Origin: Abelmoschus esculentus
Lineage: Eukaryota > Streptophyta > Magnoliopsida > Malvales > Malvaceae
Length of the DNA stretch: 64,000 bases
NCBI GenBank assembly: GCA_035048815.1
Contig: JAUCBN010000047.1
Location: 12,614,001-12,678,000, forward strand
Reading direction: 5' to 3'
Shown here: piece by piece, positions 12,462 through 25,600 of the stretch
How the letters are laid out: each line of letters begins with the position of its first letter
How positions within the stretch are numbered: the first letter of the stretch is position 1
The notes under the pieces: generated by a model
What the model saw: the letters and a program-made list of their open reading frames with translations, nothing else
Told to the model about the DNA's origin: nothing
Databases searched by the model: none
Made by a program: the position numbers and the translations under genes

Positions 12462-12469
12462 TATATATA
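12462..12469 (+). promoter_or_regulatory. Putative TATA box of sucrose synthase gene
   Basis: TATATATA about 130 bp upstream of the start codon, followed by a C/T-rich leader. Position fits a plant core promoter with a 5' UTR of about 100 nt. Confidence 0.55.
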
Positions 12470-12594
12470 CAACCGTATCAATTTCTTCAGACATCACTCA
12501 ACTTTCTTTCTGCTCCTTCTTTTTCGATTCACTTTTTAAAATTTTCAAGAATTACTTCACTGTAACACTAGGAAAAGAGGATATCCAGAGTTTG

Positions 12595-15500
12595 ATGATG
12601 GCGAATCCTAAGCTCGGTCGGATTCCTAGCATGAGGGAGCGCGTGGAGGACACGCTTTCCGCTCATCGTAACGAGCTCGTCGCTCTTCTCTCCAGGTTCT
12701 CTCTTCCACGACTCTCCAGTTTCATCAGTTTTTTTTTTGTTTGTTTCCTTTCCGGTTTTTAATTTTAGCAGTATCTGTTTGGTTTCTAAGAAAACGATGA
12801 ATGGAAAAAAAAGGAAAAAGTGTTACTGAAGTCTAGGGTTGTGGATTTTGAAGGTACGTGGCGCAGGGAAAAGGAATATTGCAACCACATACGTTGATCG
12901 ATGAACTAGAAAATGTTGTAAGCGACGAGAAAGCTCGGGAGAGGCTTAGTGATGGTCCCTTTAGCGAAGTCCTTAGAACTGCACAGGTCATTTTTCCTCC
13001 CCCCCCCCCCCCCCCCCTTTTGTTTTTAATCAATTATTTTTAATTTTTAATATATTGTTAACGTATAATATATTTATTTATTTATTCCTCCGCAATTAAT
13101 GATTCGGTAAATAAGTATAAAATATTTTTCTAATTCTTATTTGTTTTTTGGGTAAATTGTTTTAATTTATGCAATTTAGTTGCAGTTATTTTTTTTCCAA
13201 CTCTGTTTTACTAAAATTACTCTCAAATGGAATATATACGGTCTTGCTTATGTTATTATATTTAATATACTATTTTTTGGGGGCAAAATATAACTACAGG
13301 AGGCCATAGTTCTTCCTCCATATGTGGCTATAGCTTTTCGTCCAAGACCTGGTGTTTGGGAATACGTACGAGTCAACGTTCACGAGCTCAGCGTGGAGCA
13401 GCTGGATGTTTCCGAATATCTTCGCTTCAAAGAAGCACTTGTGGATGCAGGGTAAGCTTATTTTATGGTCTTTGTAATTTGTGTTTCTTGTTTCTTTGTA
13501 GTCATTGTATTGTTATTGTGTGAGTTCTATCACGTAACTAACTGAGAATTTATTTGTTGATTGTTGATTTTTTATTATTGCTCATTGCATAGGGGTAACG
13601 ACCATTTTGTGCTTGAACTTGATTTTGAGCCATTCAATGCATCCTTTCCTCGGCCCAACCGTTCTTCATCCATTGGCAATGGTGTTCAATTCCTCAACCG
13701 TCACCTTTCCTCAAACATGTTCCGTAACAAGGATTGTTTGGAGCCTTTACTGAATTTCCTGAGAGTTCACAAATATAAAGGACATGTAAGTATTCATAGG
13801 AGGGGTTTTCTTGAAATCCATTTTCACCCTTACTAATTTGGGTTTAGGAAAAGAAAATTTCAAACTTGTGATTTGTATGGTGATGCTTTAACAGACTTAG
13901 AAAGGAATAAGTTGGAGTGTCTAGTTTTTGATGAACGTTTTATAACAAGATAAACTAACAAGGTCTCTATGTAGGCATTGATGTTGAATGATCGGGTACA
14001 AAGTGTACCCCGACTTCAAGCTGCTCTGGTTAAGGCAGAAGATTGTCTTTCTAAGCTTCCACCTGAAGCACCATATTCTGAGTTTGAATACGAGTGAGTG
14101 TCTATTTTATGTGTTCTGTTTGCATATGCATTCAAACACGTACATTTGTTTCACGGAAACTATCAGCATACAGGTAGAGCAATGAAGGTGTTGATATCTG
14201 TTTGTTTTTCCTTCTTATATAAATGCAGCTTACAGGGAATGGGTTTTGAGAGAGGGTGGGGAGATACTGCGGCTCATGTTCTGGAGATGATGCATCTTCT
14301 CTTGGACATCCTTCAGGCTCCTGATCCATCTACATTGGAGACCTTCCTGGGGAGAGTGCCTATGGTGTTTAATGTTGTCATTCTGTCTCCACATGGATAC
14401 TTCGGGCAAGCAAATGTTTTAGGTTTGCCCGACACTGGTGGGCAGGTTTGTAATGAATCTGAATGCATGGAAATGTCTCCAGATTTTTGTTCATTTAGGG
14501 GTTGAATCTTTGTTCTGCCCTTCCAATTGCATGACTTTTTATTGTTTAACATGTTGAGATCACCAATTTTCCTATGTAACCGTGCAGGTTGTTTATATAT
14601 TGGACCAAGTACGTGCCATAGAGAATGAAATGCTTCTGAGGATAAAGAGGCAAGGACTTGATATTACTCCCAGAATTCTTATTGTAAGTATATGACTAGA
14701 TGCCCAGATTGCTTCGATTTGTTTTCTTAACTTTAAGATTTTGCTCAGGTAAATTTGACATTATTCCTTCTTGTTCAAGGTGACCAGGTTAATACCTGAT
14801 GCAAAGGGAACCACTTGCATTCAGAGGCTGGAAAGAGTAACTGGGACAGAGCATACACATATTCTGCGAGTTCCTTTTAGGTCAGAACATGGGGTTCTTC
14901 GTAAATGGATATCAAGGTTTGATGTATGGCCTTACCTGGAGACTTATGCTGAGGTAAATCATTTTGACTTTTACCTGGAGACCTGCGAGTTCCTTTTTTA
15001 ATCTCTAAAGACGTTGAAGATTTTCTAACAATCACAACATATTTGAGGAGAATGTTTTCTTTTATCTACTAGGTTCTATCTCCTTTCATACATGCTTTCC
15101 TATTTGTATGTCTAATCAGGATGTAGCAAGTGAAATTGTAGCAGAGTTGCAGGGTATTCCAGATTTTATTATAGGAAACTACAGTGATGGGAACCTTGTT
15201 GCATCTTTGTTGGCTTACAAAATGGGTGTTACACAGGTTTGTCTCTTTGCTTTCCCAAGGCCATTTCATCTCCACTCAATGTTTTAACTTCTGCTGAAAT
15301 ATTTGTTACCAAATCTTCAATGTCTAAATTACACTTTTTGCAGTGTACCATTGCCCATGCTTTGGAGAAAACAAAATATCCAGATTCAGATATATATTGG
15401 AAAAAGTTTGACGAGAAATATCACTTCTCTTGTCAGTTTACTGCTGATTTAATAGCTATGAATAATGCAGATTTTATTATCACCAGCACTTACCAAGAGA

Positions 15501-17424
15501 TTGCAGGAACGTAAGTTTTCTCCTTTTACTGTTGAATACACTATTTATTTACTGGACTAGTGGTAGCACTATTCATTTTAACATGACATGCCATTGTCAA
15601 TTTTTTTAATCTTAATAGAATGTTGTTTATCTTAAATAAACTTCAAGTCAGCTGCTTTCTGATAATAATAGATGGATCTCCTGGCTAAAACATATAACTG
15701 TTTTTGAACTGAAATTTCTGGAGTTTTTTATGTGTTACAAACAAAGGTGATGCCTTTCTCATTATATCAATTGTTTGTCACAATTTTTTTGCCTCAGGAA
15801 GAACACTGTTGGTCAGTATGAGAGCCACACTGCTTTTACTCTTCCAGGGCTGTATCGAGTGGTTCATGGCATTGATGTTTTTGATCCAAAGTTCAATATT
15901 GTATCTCCTGGGGCCGATATGTGCATTTATTTTCCTTACTCTGATAAGGAAAAGAGACTTACGGCGCTGCATGGCTCAATAGAAGAATTGTTGTTTGATC
16001 CTCAGCAGAACGACGAACACACGTGAGTTTCTTCATTCTTTGGTTGTTGCTCCTTATATATTAAGGTCTGCTAGACCATAATCTTTGAATCAATAACACT
16101 TTGATATGCTGTTTGTTCTATCGGATTGCTATATTAGCTGAGGCACTTCCAAATTTTCTTTTTTTCATCTCTCATCCTTCCTTTTTGCTATTTATTGAAT
16201 ATAGTCAAGAATGTTGGTTGCTAAGAGAAGGTAAGTAACTATTTCGATATCTACTTTCAAGAATCTTATTAGTTTATATTAAATGGAATACTAGGCTTTT
16301 GCAGTATAAAGTTATAATGAATACGAAGTCGGGAATTTGCCTTGTTGTGACCAAGTTCTTCACGAGTCTATGGTAAAATATTGTTTGCCAAGTTGTGATG
16401 CAAATTTCATCTTTGATTCGTAGTGGTACTTTGAGCGATCGGTCAAAGCCCTTGATCTTTTCCATGGCAAGGCTGGATCGAGTTAAAAACATGACTGGTT
16501 TGGTAGAGTGCTATGCTAAGAATACCAAGCTTAGGGAATTAGCAAACCTTGTTATTGTTGCTGGTTACATTGATGTAAAGAACTCCAAAGACAGAGAAGA
16601 GATGGCTGAAATTGAGAAGATGCATGGCCTTATAAAAGAGTATAAGTTGGATGGTCAATTTCGTTGGATAGCAGCCCAAACAAATCGAGCACGCAATGGT
16701 GAGCTCTATCGCTACATAGCAGACTCAAGGGGTATATTTGTCCAGGTATGTGCCCTTTATCAACATGCTCCTGTTTTGTTACAACCTCTTGAGATTTCTA
16801 ACAACTATAACCCTGTCTCATTTTTCAGCCTGCCTTCTATGAAGCCTTTGGACTTACGGTTGTGGAAGCCATGACATGTGGCCTTCCAACATTTGCCACA
16901 TGCCATGGTGGTCCCGCGGAGATTATCGAACCTGGTGTATCAGGTTTCCATATTGATCCATATCACCCCGACCAGACTTCTGAACTCCTGGCAACTTTCT
17001 TTCAACGTTGCAAGGAGGAGCCGAGCTACTGGGCTAAAATATCTGATGGAGGGCTTAAGAGGATTTATGAAAGGTCTGTTCTAATTTACATTTGTACTTC
17101 CATTGTCTTTACCATCAATATGGAGCTTAAGCAAAGTTCATACATATCTCTTAGGTATACATGGCAAATTTATTCTGAAAGGCTGATGACATTGGCTGGG
17201 GTATATGGTTTCTGGAAGTACGCCTCAAAACTCGAGAGGCGTGAAACCCGAAGGTATCTTGAAATGTTCTACATTCTCAAGTTCCGTGAGTTGGTAAGTG
17301 AAATTTGATCCCCTCATTAGAATTATTAGTAGTGGAGTGTTACTTTCCTGTTAGAAATTTCAGTTAAATGTCATGCGTGTATTCTTTTCAGGTAAAATCT
17401 GTTCCATTGGCCAGTGATGATTAA
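12595..17424 (+). CDS. Sucrose synthase, SUS2/SUS3 clade
   Basis: Reversibly converts sucrose plus UDP to UDP-glucose plus fructose in the cytosol, feeding cellulose, callose and starch synthesis. Fifteen coding exons: 12595-12695, 12854-12986, 13300-13451, 13593-13785, 13975-14093, 14229-14445, 14588-14683, 14780-14953, 15120-15236, 15344-15510, 15798-16022, 16424-16745, 16829-17073, 17155-17293, 17392-17424. All join in frame to 810 aa (809 if the second of two adjacent ATGs, at 12598, is used), normal for the family. The N-terminal RIPSM (Ser12) matches the conserved regulatory phosphoserine context. Then follow the regulatory domains and the GT-B glycosyltransferase (GT4). Seen: GLPDTGGQ at 298-305, HALEKTKYPDSD from 439, and the nucleotide-sugar E-x7-E motif EAFGLTVVE (E677, E685). 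The N-terminus MANPKLGRIPS and the KSVPLASDD end resemble Arabidopsis SUS3 more than SUS1. Intron 2 contains a 19-C run. Confidence 0.96.
12999..13017 (+). repeat. Poly-C tract (19 C) in SUS intron 2
   Basis: Uninterrupted C run 12 bp after the exon 2 donor. Its exact length is likely polymorphic or hard to sequence. Confidence 0.85.
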
Positions 17425-18335
17425 AGCCTATTTCCTGGGTGCTCAAACCAGGTAAACCTGTACTTGTGGTATGTGTATATATATCCTACTAATGAATAAG
17501 TATGAGGTCTCCTGCTATGTAGCTTTTCAATTTGATGTTGTAAGTGATGAATGTTGTAAATAAATGTACTGCTATCTGCCATCTGGTTGATGGTGTGCAT
17601 GTTAAGCTAACGGTGTCTGTATGAGAATTGAGAAGTAAGAATATTGCAATTAGAATTCGAGTTTCTTGTTGGAGCTTGGCATTTTAGATTATTATAGCTC
17701 AACAAACAACTGGATTAAAGCATTGTTTTGGATTGTTGGATAACTAATTCTCTGTAGTACAGGATTATTAAAAAAAGACAGAACATGGGGGAGTAGCAGG
17801 TGGATTTATCTATATATTTTATTTAAACATTAATTAAATTAATGGTTGTGATCATAAAATTACTCCATCAATGATCTATATTTTTATATTAATAATGTTT
17901 TTATCACTTTTTATAAGTACTCATAAAAATATATATTTTTTTATATAAACAGATCTATTATCTATATATAATTAAAGAGAAAAACAAAAAAAACTGTGAA
18001 TAAATAATGAAATCGGCACTCGTCTTTATTGATATCAATTCCTTGATTTTCATAACAGAAATCCGGAATCAAACTTTACTACCATCATATTATTTTCTTC
18101 CTTAACGAAGGACAAAGAAACAAGCAGCTGGGCGAAGTCAAAAAAAAAAAATGTTCCCTTGAGAAATCCCCTGAGGCAGCAGAGCAGATAGAATAGAAGC
18201 CTGCTGTCATACATAGATATAACGAAACCAAAATTCTTAAGTTTGAGGATAAAATATAGTAAATATTTAAAAAATTATATAGGGGAGAAATGTGGAAAAA
18301 AAATTCTTGAGGATGAACACGTATATATGTTTTAT
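17425..18335. other. SUS 3' UTR and intergenic spacer
   Basis: The first 150-250 bp after the SUS stop are probably 3' UTR. The rest separates the convergent SUS and LEA_3-like genes. No other gene or element with clear ends; the last 250 bp probably include the 3' UTR of the minus-strand LEA gene. Confidence 0.45.
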
Positions 18336-18722
18336 TTAGTTCCTCCTCAAGAGCGTGGCTCTGAGCTCAGCTGGGCAAATTTCGGTGACAGAGTTCTGAG
18401 GCCTGTAGAATCCTGTTTTGGGGTCTGGAACCCAGTTAACGTTCTCTTTGTTTGCTGCAGCTGCCGTATCTTCCCCTGCTTTCTTCAACGCCCCGGCATT
18501 TCTAGCAGCTGATGCTTCCTTGATTCCATTCGATAATACTCCTTGGGATGCCGCCGCGTAACCTCGTCTAAAACAAAAACACCATGAAATCAGTTCCTAA
18601 TATTTTTTTTTAAAAAATAAACAGAGCAATCTGTGGAAGGAGGGATACCTTGAGATAACATTAGAGAATCCATCGACAACGAAAGTAGAGAAAAGTTTAG
18701 CGTTTGAGAAAGAACGAGCCAT
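18336..18722 (-). CDS. LEA_3 family protein (SAG21/Lea5-like)
   Basis: A small stress-linked protein of the late-embryogenesis-abundant group 3 (Pfam LEA_3) family, whose members include Arabidopsis SAG21 and cotton Lea5. Family members have been reported in mitochondria and linked to oxidative stress and drought. Two exons on the minus strand: 18649-18722 and 18336-18567, joining in frame to 101 aa, typical for the family. The N-terminus MARSFSNAKLFSTFVVDGF followed by SRRGYAAA is the conserved targeting-like region. The C-terminal half has the hallmark WVPDPKTGFYRPQN and AELRATLL. The start is the first ATG of the frame and gives the conserved MARSFSN. It is convergent with SUS upstream and divergent from the Peter Pan-like gene. 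Confidence 0.93.
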
Positions 18723-18920
18723 TTTCTTCTTTTTGTGTGGAAAGAGAAACCTTCTTGAACGCTGCTGCGGAGGAACTGTGTGCGTGTATGCGTGTTTTGT
18801 TGTGATGGGAAAGTGTAAGAAAGTTTAGCAGCAGCGAAGAAGAAGGCCTTTCTCTATGAAACTCTTTCTCTCTCTCTTGCGAAAAGATGGGCTGTGGAGG
18901 GGAGGGGGAGGCGCTTGGGA

Positions 18921-18926
18921 TTTATA
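18921..18926 (-). promoter_or_regulatory. Putative TATA box of LEA_3-like gene
   Basis: TATAAA on the minus strand, about 200 bp upstream of the start codon, in a locally GC-richer promoter. Confidence 0.5.
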
Positions 18927-18929
18927 GGG

Positions 18930-19955
18930 AATGTTCGGAACGCTTCGGCCGAGGCTTAGCGTCCATAAATTACCCCCTCAACACTCGTTTAACGCTGCTG
19001 CTGCCACCGGGGACTTCTATTACTGGTAATCCGTTGTTTACTCATTTATTTCTGGTTTTACAACGTAACTTGGATTTACTAATATATTAATTAGGTTTAA
19101 ATAACATTGATTAAAGGAATTTAACCTTAATTAATAACATAATATTATTTTTTTAAAATTTTGGATTTAATTTTAAAAGAAAATAAGTACCCGCGTTGGC
19201 TTATGATTGAAAAATAAAATATTTTAACGTACGTATAATGAATTATAGAATAAAATATTAGATATTTATTTAACCCGAAAAATAATTTAAATATTTAATT
19301 AAAAAAAATGTAATTCGAATATCTTTTGACGGTTAAGCCAAAAAATATATTAAGGCTTAGTTTGACATTGTTTTTAAAAAGTGCAATTGAAAAAGTGATT
19401 TTAAAGGTGCGGTAGAAAAAGTGATTTTAAAAAGTTAGATAGTGTTTGTTATTGATGTCAAAAAGTGATTTTGAGAAGATAAAATATCTATTTTAGACAT
19501 GATATTATAAGGTATAAGTGAACCTAAATTATAATAAAAATTTTAAATTTTTGTTAATATTATGAATAATAAATTATAATAAAAAATTTATTTTTTATAA
19601 AATTTAATTTAAAAATATAAATTATATTTTAGATTATATATGAACATAAAAATTATAAATTAATAATAAATTTAAAATAAATTATAAATAAAATAATTTT
19701 ATTCTCAATATAAATATTATAAAATACATATTATTTTATAACGTATAAACATTATTATAACAATATATTATAAAGGTAAAAAAGTAATTTTAATTTTAAA
19801 TTAATTTTTTTAACTCAAAAGCCATAAATTTTAACTTTTGGGTTTGGGTGAAAAAACTGGTTTGAAAAGCAATAAAAAGAATCAAATAATAAAAACACTT
19901 TTTTAAGTGTTTTTGTTTGCTCAAACAAAAATGGGGCATAAAGGTTAAAATCAAA
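18930..19955. other. AT-rich spacer between divergent genes
   Basis: No gene. The related segments AAAAAGTGATTTTAAAGG, AAAAAGTGATTTTAAAAAG and AAAAAGTGATTTTGAG repeat between about 19390 and 19470. A small inverted repeat AAAAACACTTTTTTAAGTGTTTTTG lies near 19892. Possibly a degraded MITE; boundaries not resolved. Confidence 0.4.
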
Positions 19956-19958
19956 TTT

Positions 19959-19990
19959 TGGGCCTAAAACATATAGAACAACTGGGCCTA
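19959..19990 (+). promoter_or_regulatory. Paired site II motifs (TGGGCCTA) upstream of Peter Pan-like gene
   Basis: TGGGCCTA at 19959-19966 and again at 19983-19990, 130-160 bp before the start codon, with an AAACCCTG telo-box-like word near 20045. Site II plus telo-box pairs are established promoter marks of plant ribosomal-protein and ribosome-biogenesis genes, which fits the product. Confidence 0.65.
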
Positions 19991-20119
19991 AAATAAAATA
20001 TTCGATTTTTGTTTTTCTTCTCACGGTGGGAAACTAGTTTTCTAAAACCCTGCCGCCGATTGAAACCTGCTTCTCTTTCAAATCGAGGTCTCCGTGGTTG
20101 CGGCGTCCCTATCATAGTC

Positions 20120-22035
20120 ATGGCTCGTTTCCATAATGTAAGTTATAGCTTGCTTCTCTGAGTTTAGCCGTGTTCGATTCTTTTGAACTCCGAAAACTAT
20201 TCTACTGGGCTATGAATTTTGGCGCTTTTTTTCAGTTTTAGGGGTCTCTTTTTTGTTTGTTTTTTTGGTTTTCTTGGTTTAATCATGTTCTGATATCTGA
20301 ATTTAAAAAACAGAGGAAGAATGAGGTTTTCGTGAAGCCTATTGTGAAAAAGAACCAGCAACAGCAATCGAATGTGGACCATATTACAGGGAGTAAAATC
20401 CCAAAGAGTTTTGTGTTCTCGAGAGGGAAGCTTCCTGGTCCAATTAGGCAACTTCAAATGGACTTGAGAAAATTGATGCTTCCTTATACTGCTCTCAATC
20501 TCAAGGTAATTCTTTCTTTCTCTTTTTGTTACTTTTATATACATATAGAAACTGTATATTTTTGGTTTCATAAATTTTCTTTTTAATTAAAGTTTTTGTT
20601 CTGTTGTTATTTAATTGTTGCAGGAGAAGAAAAGGAACAATCTGAAAGACTTTTTGAATGTTGCAGGGCCAATGGGTGTAACCCATTTCCTTATTCTCTC
20701 CAAAACTCAAACCTCGCCTGTCCTTAGGGTTGCAAAGACTCCTCAAGGTCCTACTCTCACATTTAAAATACATGAGTATTCATTGGCTGTTGATATCGCC
20801 CAGTCTCAATTGCGCCCGCGATGTCCTCAGGATCTTTTCAAAAATCCCCCTTTGGTAAGTTCTTTTCCCCTTGTCGTTTCACTGATGGTACTTGTGTTAT
20901 TGTAATTCTTAGCTGCTTGTGGAACCTATTTTTTATAAGAAATATGTGGGTTTTTTACAAGCCAAATGCTTATGTGTTTGTTGCATTGAAGCATAACGAG
21001 GGAGAGATGGAAACCTTAGTTTTTGCCTTAAAAATTTTGCTCGAATTAATAGAGTTTGTCTCAACTTATATATGACTCCTTCATAGTATTAATTTTGGTC
21101 ATGTATTGGGCAGATTGTTCTTTCTGGCTTTGCAGCAGGAGATGAACAGTTAAAGCTCACGACTACGATGTTTAAGAACATCTTTCCGGATATTGATATC
21201 AACACTGTGAGTGCTTGGACAGTTAAATTTTAGTATCCTAACTGACTTCACTTGTTTTATTCTTCCCTTTTTACCATTGTCTCAACATGAATGTTTCAGG
21301 TTAAACTTTCTTCTTGCCAGAGGATTGTGTTGCTTAATTACAACAAAGACACAAAGCTTATCGATTTTCGACATTATTCTATCAGACTACAGCCTGTTGG
21401 TGTCTCCCGTAGAATCCGTAAATTCGTGCAGAACCATCAAGTACCTGATCTTAGGAATCTTCAAGATGTGAGCGACTTTGTTACCAAGTGAGTTTTTTTA
21501 TGAACCTATACAGATATATAATACTGTCCTTATGAATGGTATGCTCTTTGTGATTTGTTTAGTTCTCACACTTTTGATTTTTATACGAAGAGCGGGTTAC
21601 GGATCAGAAAGTGAAGCAGATGAGGAAGCTGCAACAGTTACTCTAACTAGTGATCTTAGTCGAGTTAATCGTGCTTCCACAAAAAGTGCTGTCAAGCTTC
21701 AAGAAATTGGACCTAGAATGACTCTCCAACTCACTAAAATCGAGGGTGGATTGTGTTCTGGTGAAGTTATGTTCAGTGAATATGGTATGTTCATATCTCG
21801 TAGCATTTTTATCATCATACCAGGAAAAACCAGTTAACCGGAAAAGGAAATAGAAAGTCTACCTTCAACTAGCATTTTAATAAACCATTCTCTATTTATA
21901 TCAGGAAATGGTGGTAATAAGAAAAGGCCGGACAGTGAAGAGGGTGATGAAAAGGAAGACGGTGAGAACGATGACGGAATGGAAGATAGTGATGAAGATA
22001 TCGAAGAAAGCGAGGAAGACATCGAAGAAGATTAA
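20120..22035 (+). CDS. Peter Pan-like Brix-domain protein (SSF1/2 homologue)
   Basis: Nucleolar assembly factor for the large ribosomal subunit, by homology to yeast SSF1/2 and animal Peter Pan; the Brix domain binds pre-rRNA. Seven coding exons: 20120-20137, 20314-20505, 20624-20854, 21114-21206, 21300-21487, 21591-21784, 21905-22035, joining to 348 aa. The first exon encodes only MARFHN. Brix-domain landmarks: IPKSFVFSRGKL, LRKLMLPYTALNL, FLNVAGPMGVTHFLIL, QDLFKNPPLIVLSGF, LLNYNKDTKLIDFRHYSIRL. A GPRMTLQLTKIEGGL segment and a highly acidic Glu/Asp-rich tail follow, usual for the family. The tail ends at EEDIEED. It is convergent with the RFI2-like gene, about 600 bp apart. Confidence 0.95.
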
Positions 22036-22633
22036 GAGTGTTTTCGTAAAGTGGAAGGAAACAACTTCCAGATTATCACTAAAATGGTATGAAAATTATA
22101 ATTAGCCTTTATATTTTTGCATTTTTACCTACCTGCATTGTGTTTTACTCCTGAAGTTTTTTCTTAAATTTATTGTAAAAGATCCACAATTTTTTATATG
22201 AATGAACCCATTTGGTGTCTATTCTTTGAATTTTCCAGTGTATTATATGCTAATTGATGCATGGCTAGAACAATGATTTCATACATTTGCCAGTTAAAAT
22301 ATCAGAAAACCGACATCGAACTTGAATTGATGCTCACTACTAGTTTAAAATTGGTTAAAAAAAGTATTATAAAACCAAATTTATTGTACCTAGCTCGAAA
22401 ATGAATTAAAACTTTAGTTGCAATACAGCATGGATGGTGTGGAAGAACTGCAAGAGGCTTCCTGCCACCCTTCCGAATTCGAGGACACACCTTGGCCAAA
22501 TTCTACCATAATTTACAAATGTGGGCTAAGTTTATCGATTCTTGTAGTTCACATTTCAGGGCAGTTGTAAAGTCGGATGCAATCGTTTGAAACAAACACT
22601 TGACAAACCAATTGATGAGCATTTACAACCAAT
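22036..22633. other. Convergent 3' region
   Basis: Shared 3' space between the Peter Pan-like gene (+) and the RFI2-like gene (-). The right-hand part, about 22400-22633, is less AT-rich and is probably the 3' UTR of the minus-strand gene. No other feature seen. Confidence 0.4.
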
Positions 22634-25600
22634 CTAAAGGTTGGTTCCAGACCGGTTGCCAGAACCAAATCTTGATGTAGGATGATATCCTCCCCAACTG
22701 GCGACTCTTGCCACAGTTCGGAAACGAGATAAGTGCTCTCTTTCCAAAGCAAGGTAATCTGCTTCCGGTATGTTCTGTCCTGATGAACTCGATCTAGGAT
22801 AGACATAGAAGCCACTGGTTTGATCAGGTTGTGGGACTGCTGGGGTCATTGGGGCCATACCTCTTATACCAGGAACTACGGGAGTGGGCACACCAGGTCG
22901 GTTGAAGCGCTGTTGATGGGAACGGTGTTGTTGCCTATAATAGGCAAGAGATGGCCAGATTCTTTCATGGCTATGAGCACCACTGCCTGGATGACGATGA
23001 AAAACTGAAGAGACAAATGAACTCCCGCCTCTAGAACTGGACCTATGAAGAGTAAACAAACCATTCATCATTAGTGATAAAGAAAAAATAAGGCAAATTT
23101 TTCCCAATCATGTTGGGTATTGACAATGACATTTGATTGTCGTGTTTCAATAGTAACTGACAAAATGATTAGGTATATAACCAAACGTATCCCAGCTAGC
23201 ATGACACCTCCTTACCCATGCTCAAAAGGAGAAGGATGTCGGAACGAGCTGGGTCTGGTCGCAACATCAAGTTCACCATTAGAAGATCTCGGAGCTGCAG
23301 CTGGAAGAGAAGTTGGATCAGTATTGCTCATATGGCTATTGGATATAGCGAATTTTGGAGAATGGCGACCCCAACAATGATATTAGATGGCTCTAATGGT
23401 GGGCAAAGCATGGGGGATGAAAATCTCATTGTATTCAGAGAGGATGTTCCAATGGCAATTAAAGTTGGGATCATCAACGCTATCACTATTTCTTATAGTA
23501 CTGGATGGAAATGGTCCAAACATATGCAATGTATGAATGAGCCACAGATGAAGCAACATCGTGTTCAGCAAATATATCGTGGTGTCCGTGTATTTCATGA
23601 TCTACGTGGATAAAGATTTCATTTTTGAGTCACATAGAAGTTGGCTCATTGAGTCGCCAAAGGTTAGGAATGCAGAGTGTAAAAGTAATCATAGAAAAAC
23701 TTACATGTAGTTGATGGAGATTCAACTTCCCTGAAAGATATGTTAAAGCATCATGTCAGAGCGAGGCGAAGTGTTTATAAAGGAACTCCGAAACATTTTT
23801 CAGTAAACAACCAACAATGTCTTATCAAACTGTTTTCCCCTTATCTTACAGTTCTATCATGTTGAACAAGAGAAATGAGAGATTGACACCATAAGAAACC
23901 AACTGAAGTTCAAATGATTCATAAAAAATAAAAACAAAGTTCAACACCTGCACAACTTTCAGCACTACCTTTAATCGTTCCATTATGACTTAAAACCTTG
24001 TACTCGGCAAGCGATAACACAATTATTCCTTTAAGAGAAGATGAAATCGCTTTGACCTGGTTAGTCTAATTCCCTCATAGTTAGAGGGAAAAACATCAAC
24101 AAGAAACCTACTCTAAGTGAGAGGAACCTGTTATTATCTTGGCCATATCAAAGCTTGAATACTAAAAAGAAATATAGCCCATGAAAAGGACAAACAACAT
24201 AAAGAAGATGCCAATATCAGAGAAAAGTAATACCAACCAAGTGGCTAAATTGCTGTGAGCAATTGTGTCAATACATTATTTCAGCACCAAACAACTAAAA
24301 TTCAAGAGAGTTTTAATAGTTTCATAATCAAAGTAACAAAAAATGTCAAAATGAAATCAACACCACAAAACAAGAGATATTGCTTACTCAGATGATGAGC
24401 CAACTCTTGTGAATTCGCCAAATGGACACCATTGAGCTCTAAAGTGCTGCTAAAAAGGGTACGAAGTGTGATGACAAGGATATCATATAAAGAACACGTT
24501 GCGAGCATGAATTGCCCGCAATTTCAATAGCTAAAAAGAAGAGTATTCAAAGGAGAAAAACATGTCACGCCTATATAACAAGTTCTTCTAAGGAAATAAA
24601 ACAGAAAGAAGAAAAACGAACACATCGATTTTTAAACTTTTCTTTCCGTGAACACTGCAACATGAAGATGACCACGATTAGGGGATACATGCCAAGATTT
24701 TGCAAACATGGTATCACACATCAAATTAAGAAAGCAGCTAATTGCATAAATTGAAAAATGCATTTTTTTAGCATGATAAGAAACAACAATACCAACAGAT
24801 AGAAAACATAGGAGTTTGTTATATACCGTTTCAGAATAAACTGGTTCATAATCATAATACTCCTCCTCAAGACTCCACTCCTCCATGGTTAGCTCGGGAA
24901 GTGATCGAGAGGAGCCATTTGCATACAGCCACTGACCTTTTTCAACGTTCCGACAATTCGGGCATTGCATAGCCCCCTTCATATTAAATGCCGAACCAAT
25001 GCAATCTGCAAGTATAAGACACAAGCAGGAAATTATCCAAGCCAATAATGACAGAGTTGAAAGTAACTTTCAAACAAAAAGACAGCATAACAAAGCATGG
25101 TTCAAGCTGAAACGGTAAATGCATGAAGCTTACTTCATCTAAAAAATCTCCTTGACCTTCCTCTTTAGGATGATCAGACAACCTTAAGCTACACGCCTAA
25201 TGGTTACCGATCCTTTCGAATAGCAATCAATTGATCATTGAATCCGCACACCAACGACAACATTACTAAGATTATCCAGCTAGATTTCAATCACAACAAT
25301 TTCACTGATAATAACACAGATTTCATAAACTATACAAGTAGATTACCCTAATTCTGCCTTACAATGAAATTCAAAACGGATGAGATGTTAACAGACAGCA
25401 ACATAACTTATAAAATAACTTTTAAGTTTTAACCCCCCAAAGCTTGATATTTTTAATAATAAGAAAAAAGCAGCATAAATTAGAAACAAGAAATTACCTA
25501 GATGGAATTGGTGGCCACATTGAAGCTTAGCCCAGGATCTGCCTCCGGTTTCGGAGACCAACTCGAGGCAAATCGAGCATGAGACCTCAGAAGATGGTGG

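Noticed and set aside
22820..23613. Plus-strand open frames opposite the RFI2-like exons
   Set aside because: Shadows of the minus-strand coding exons.
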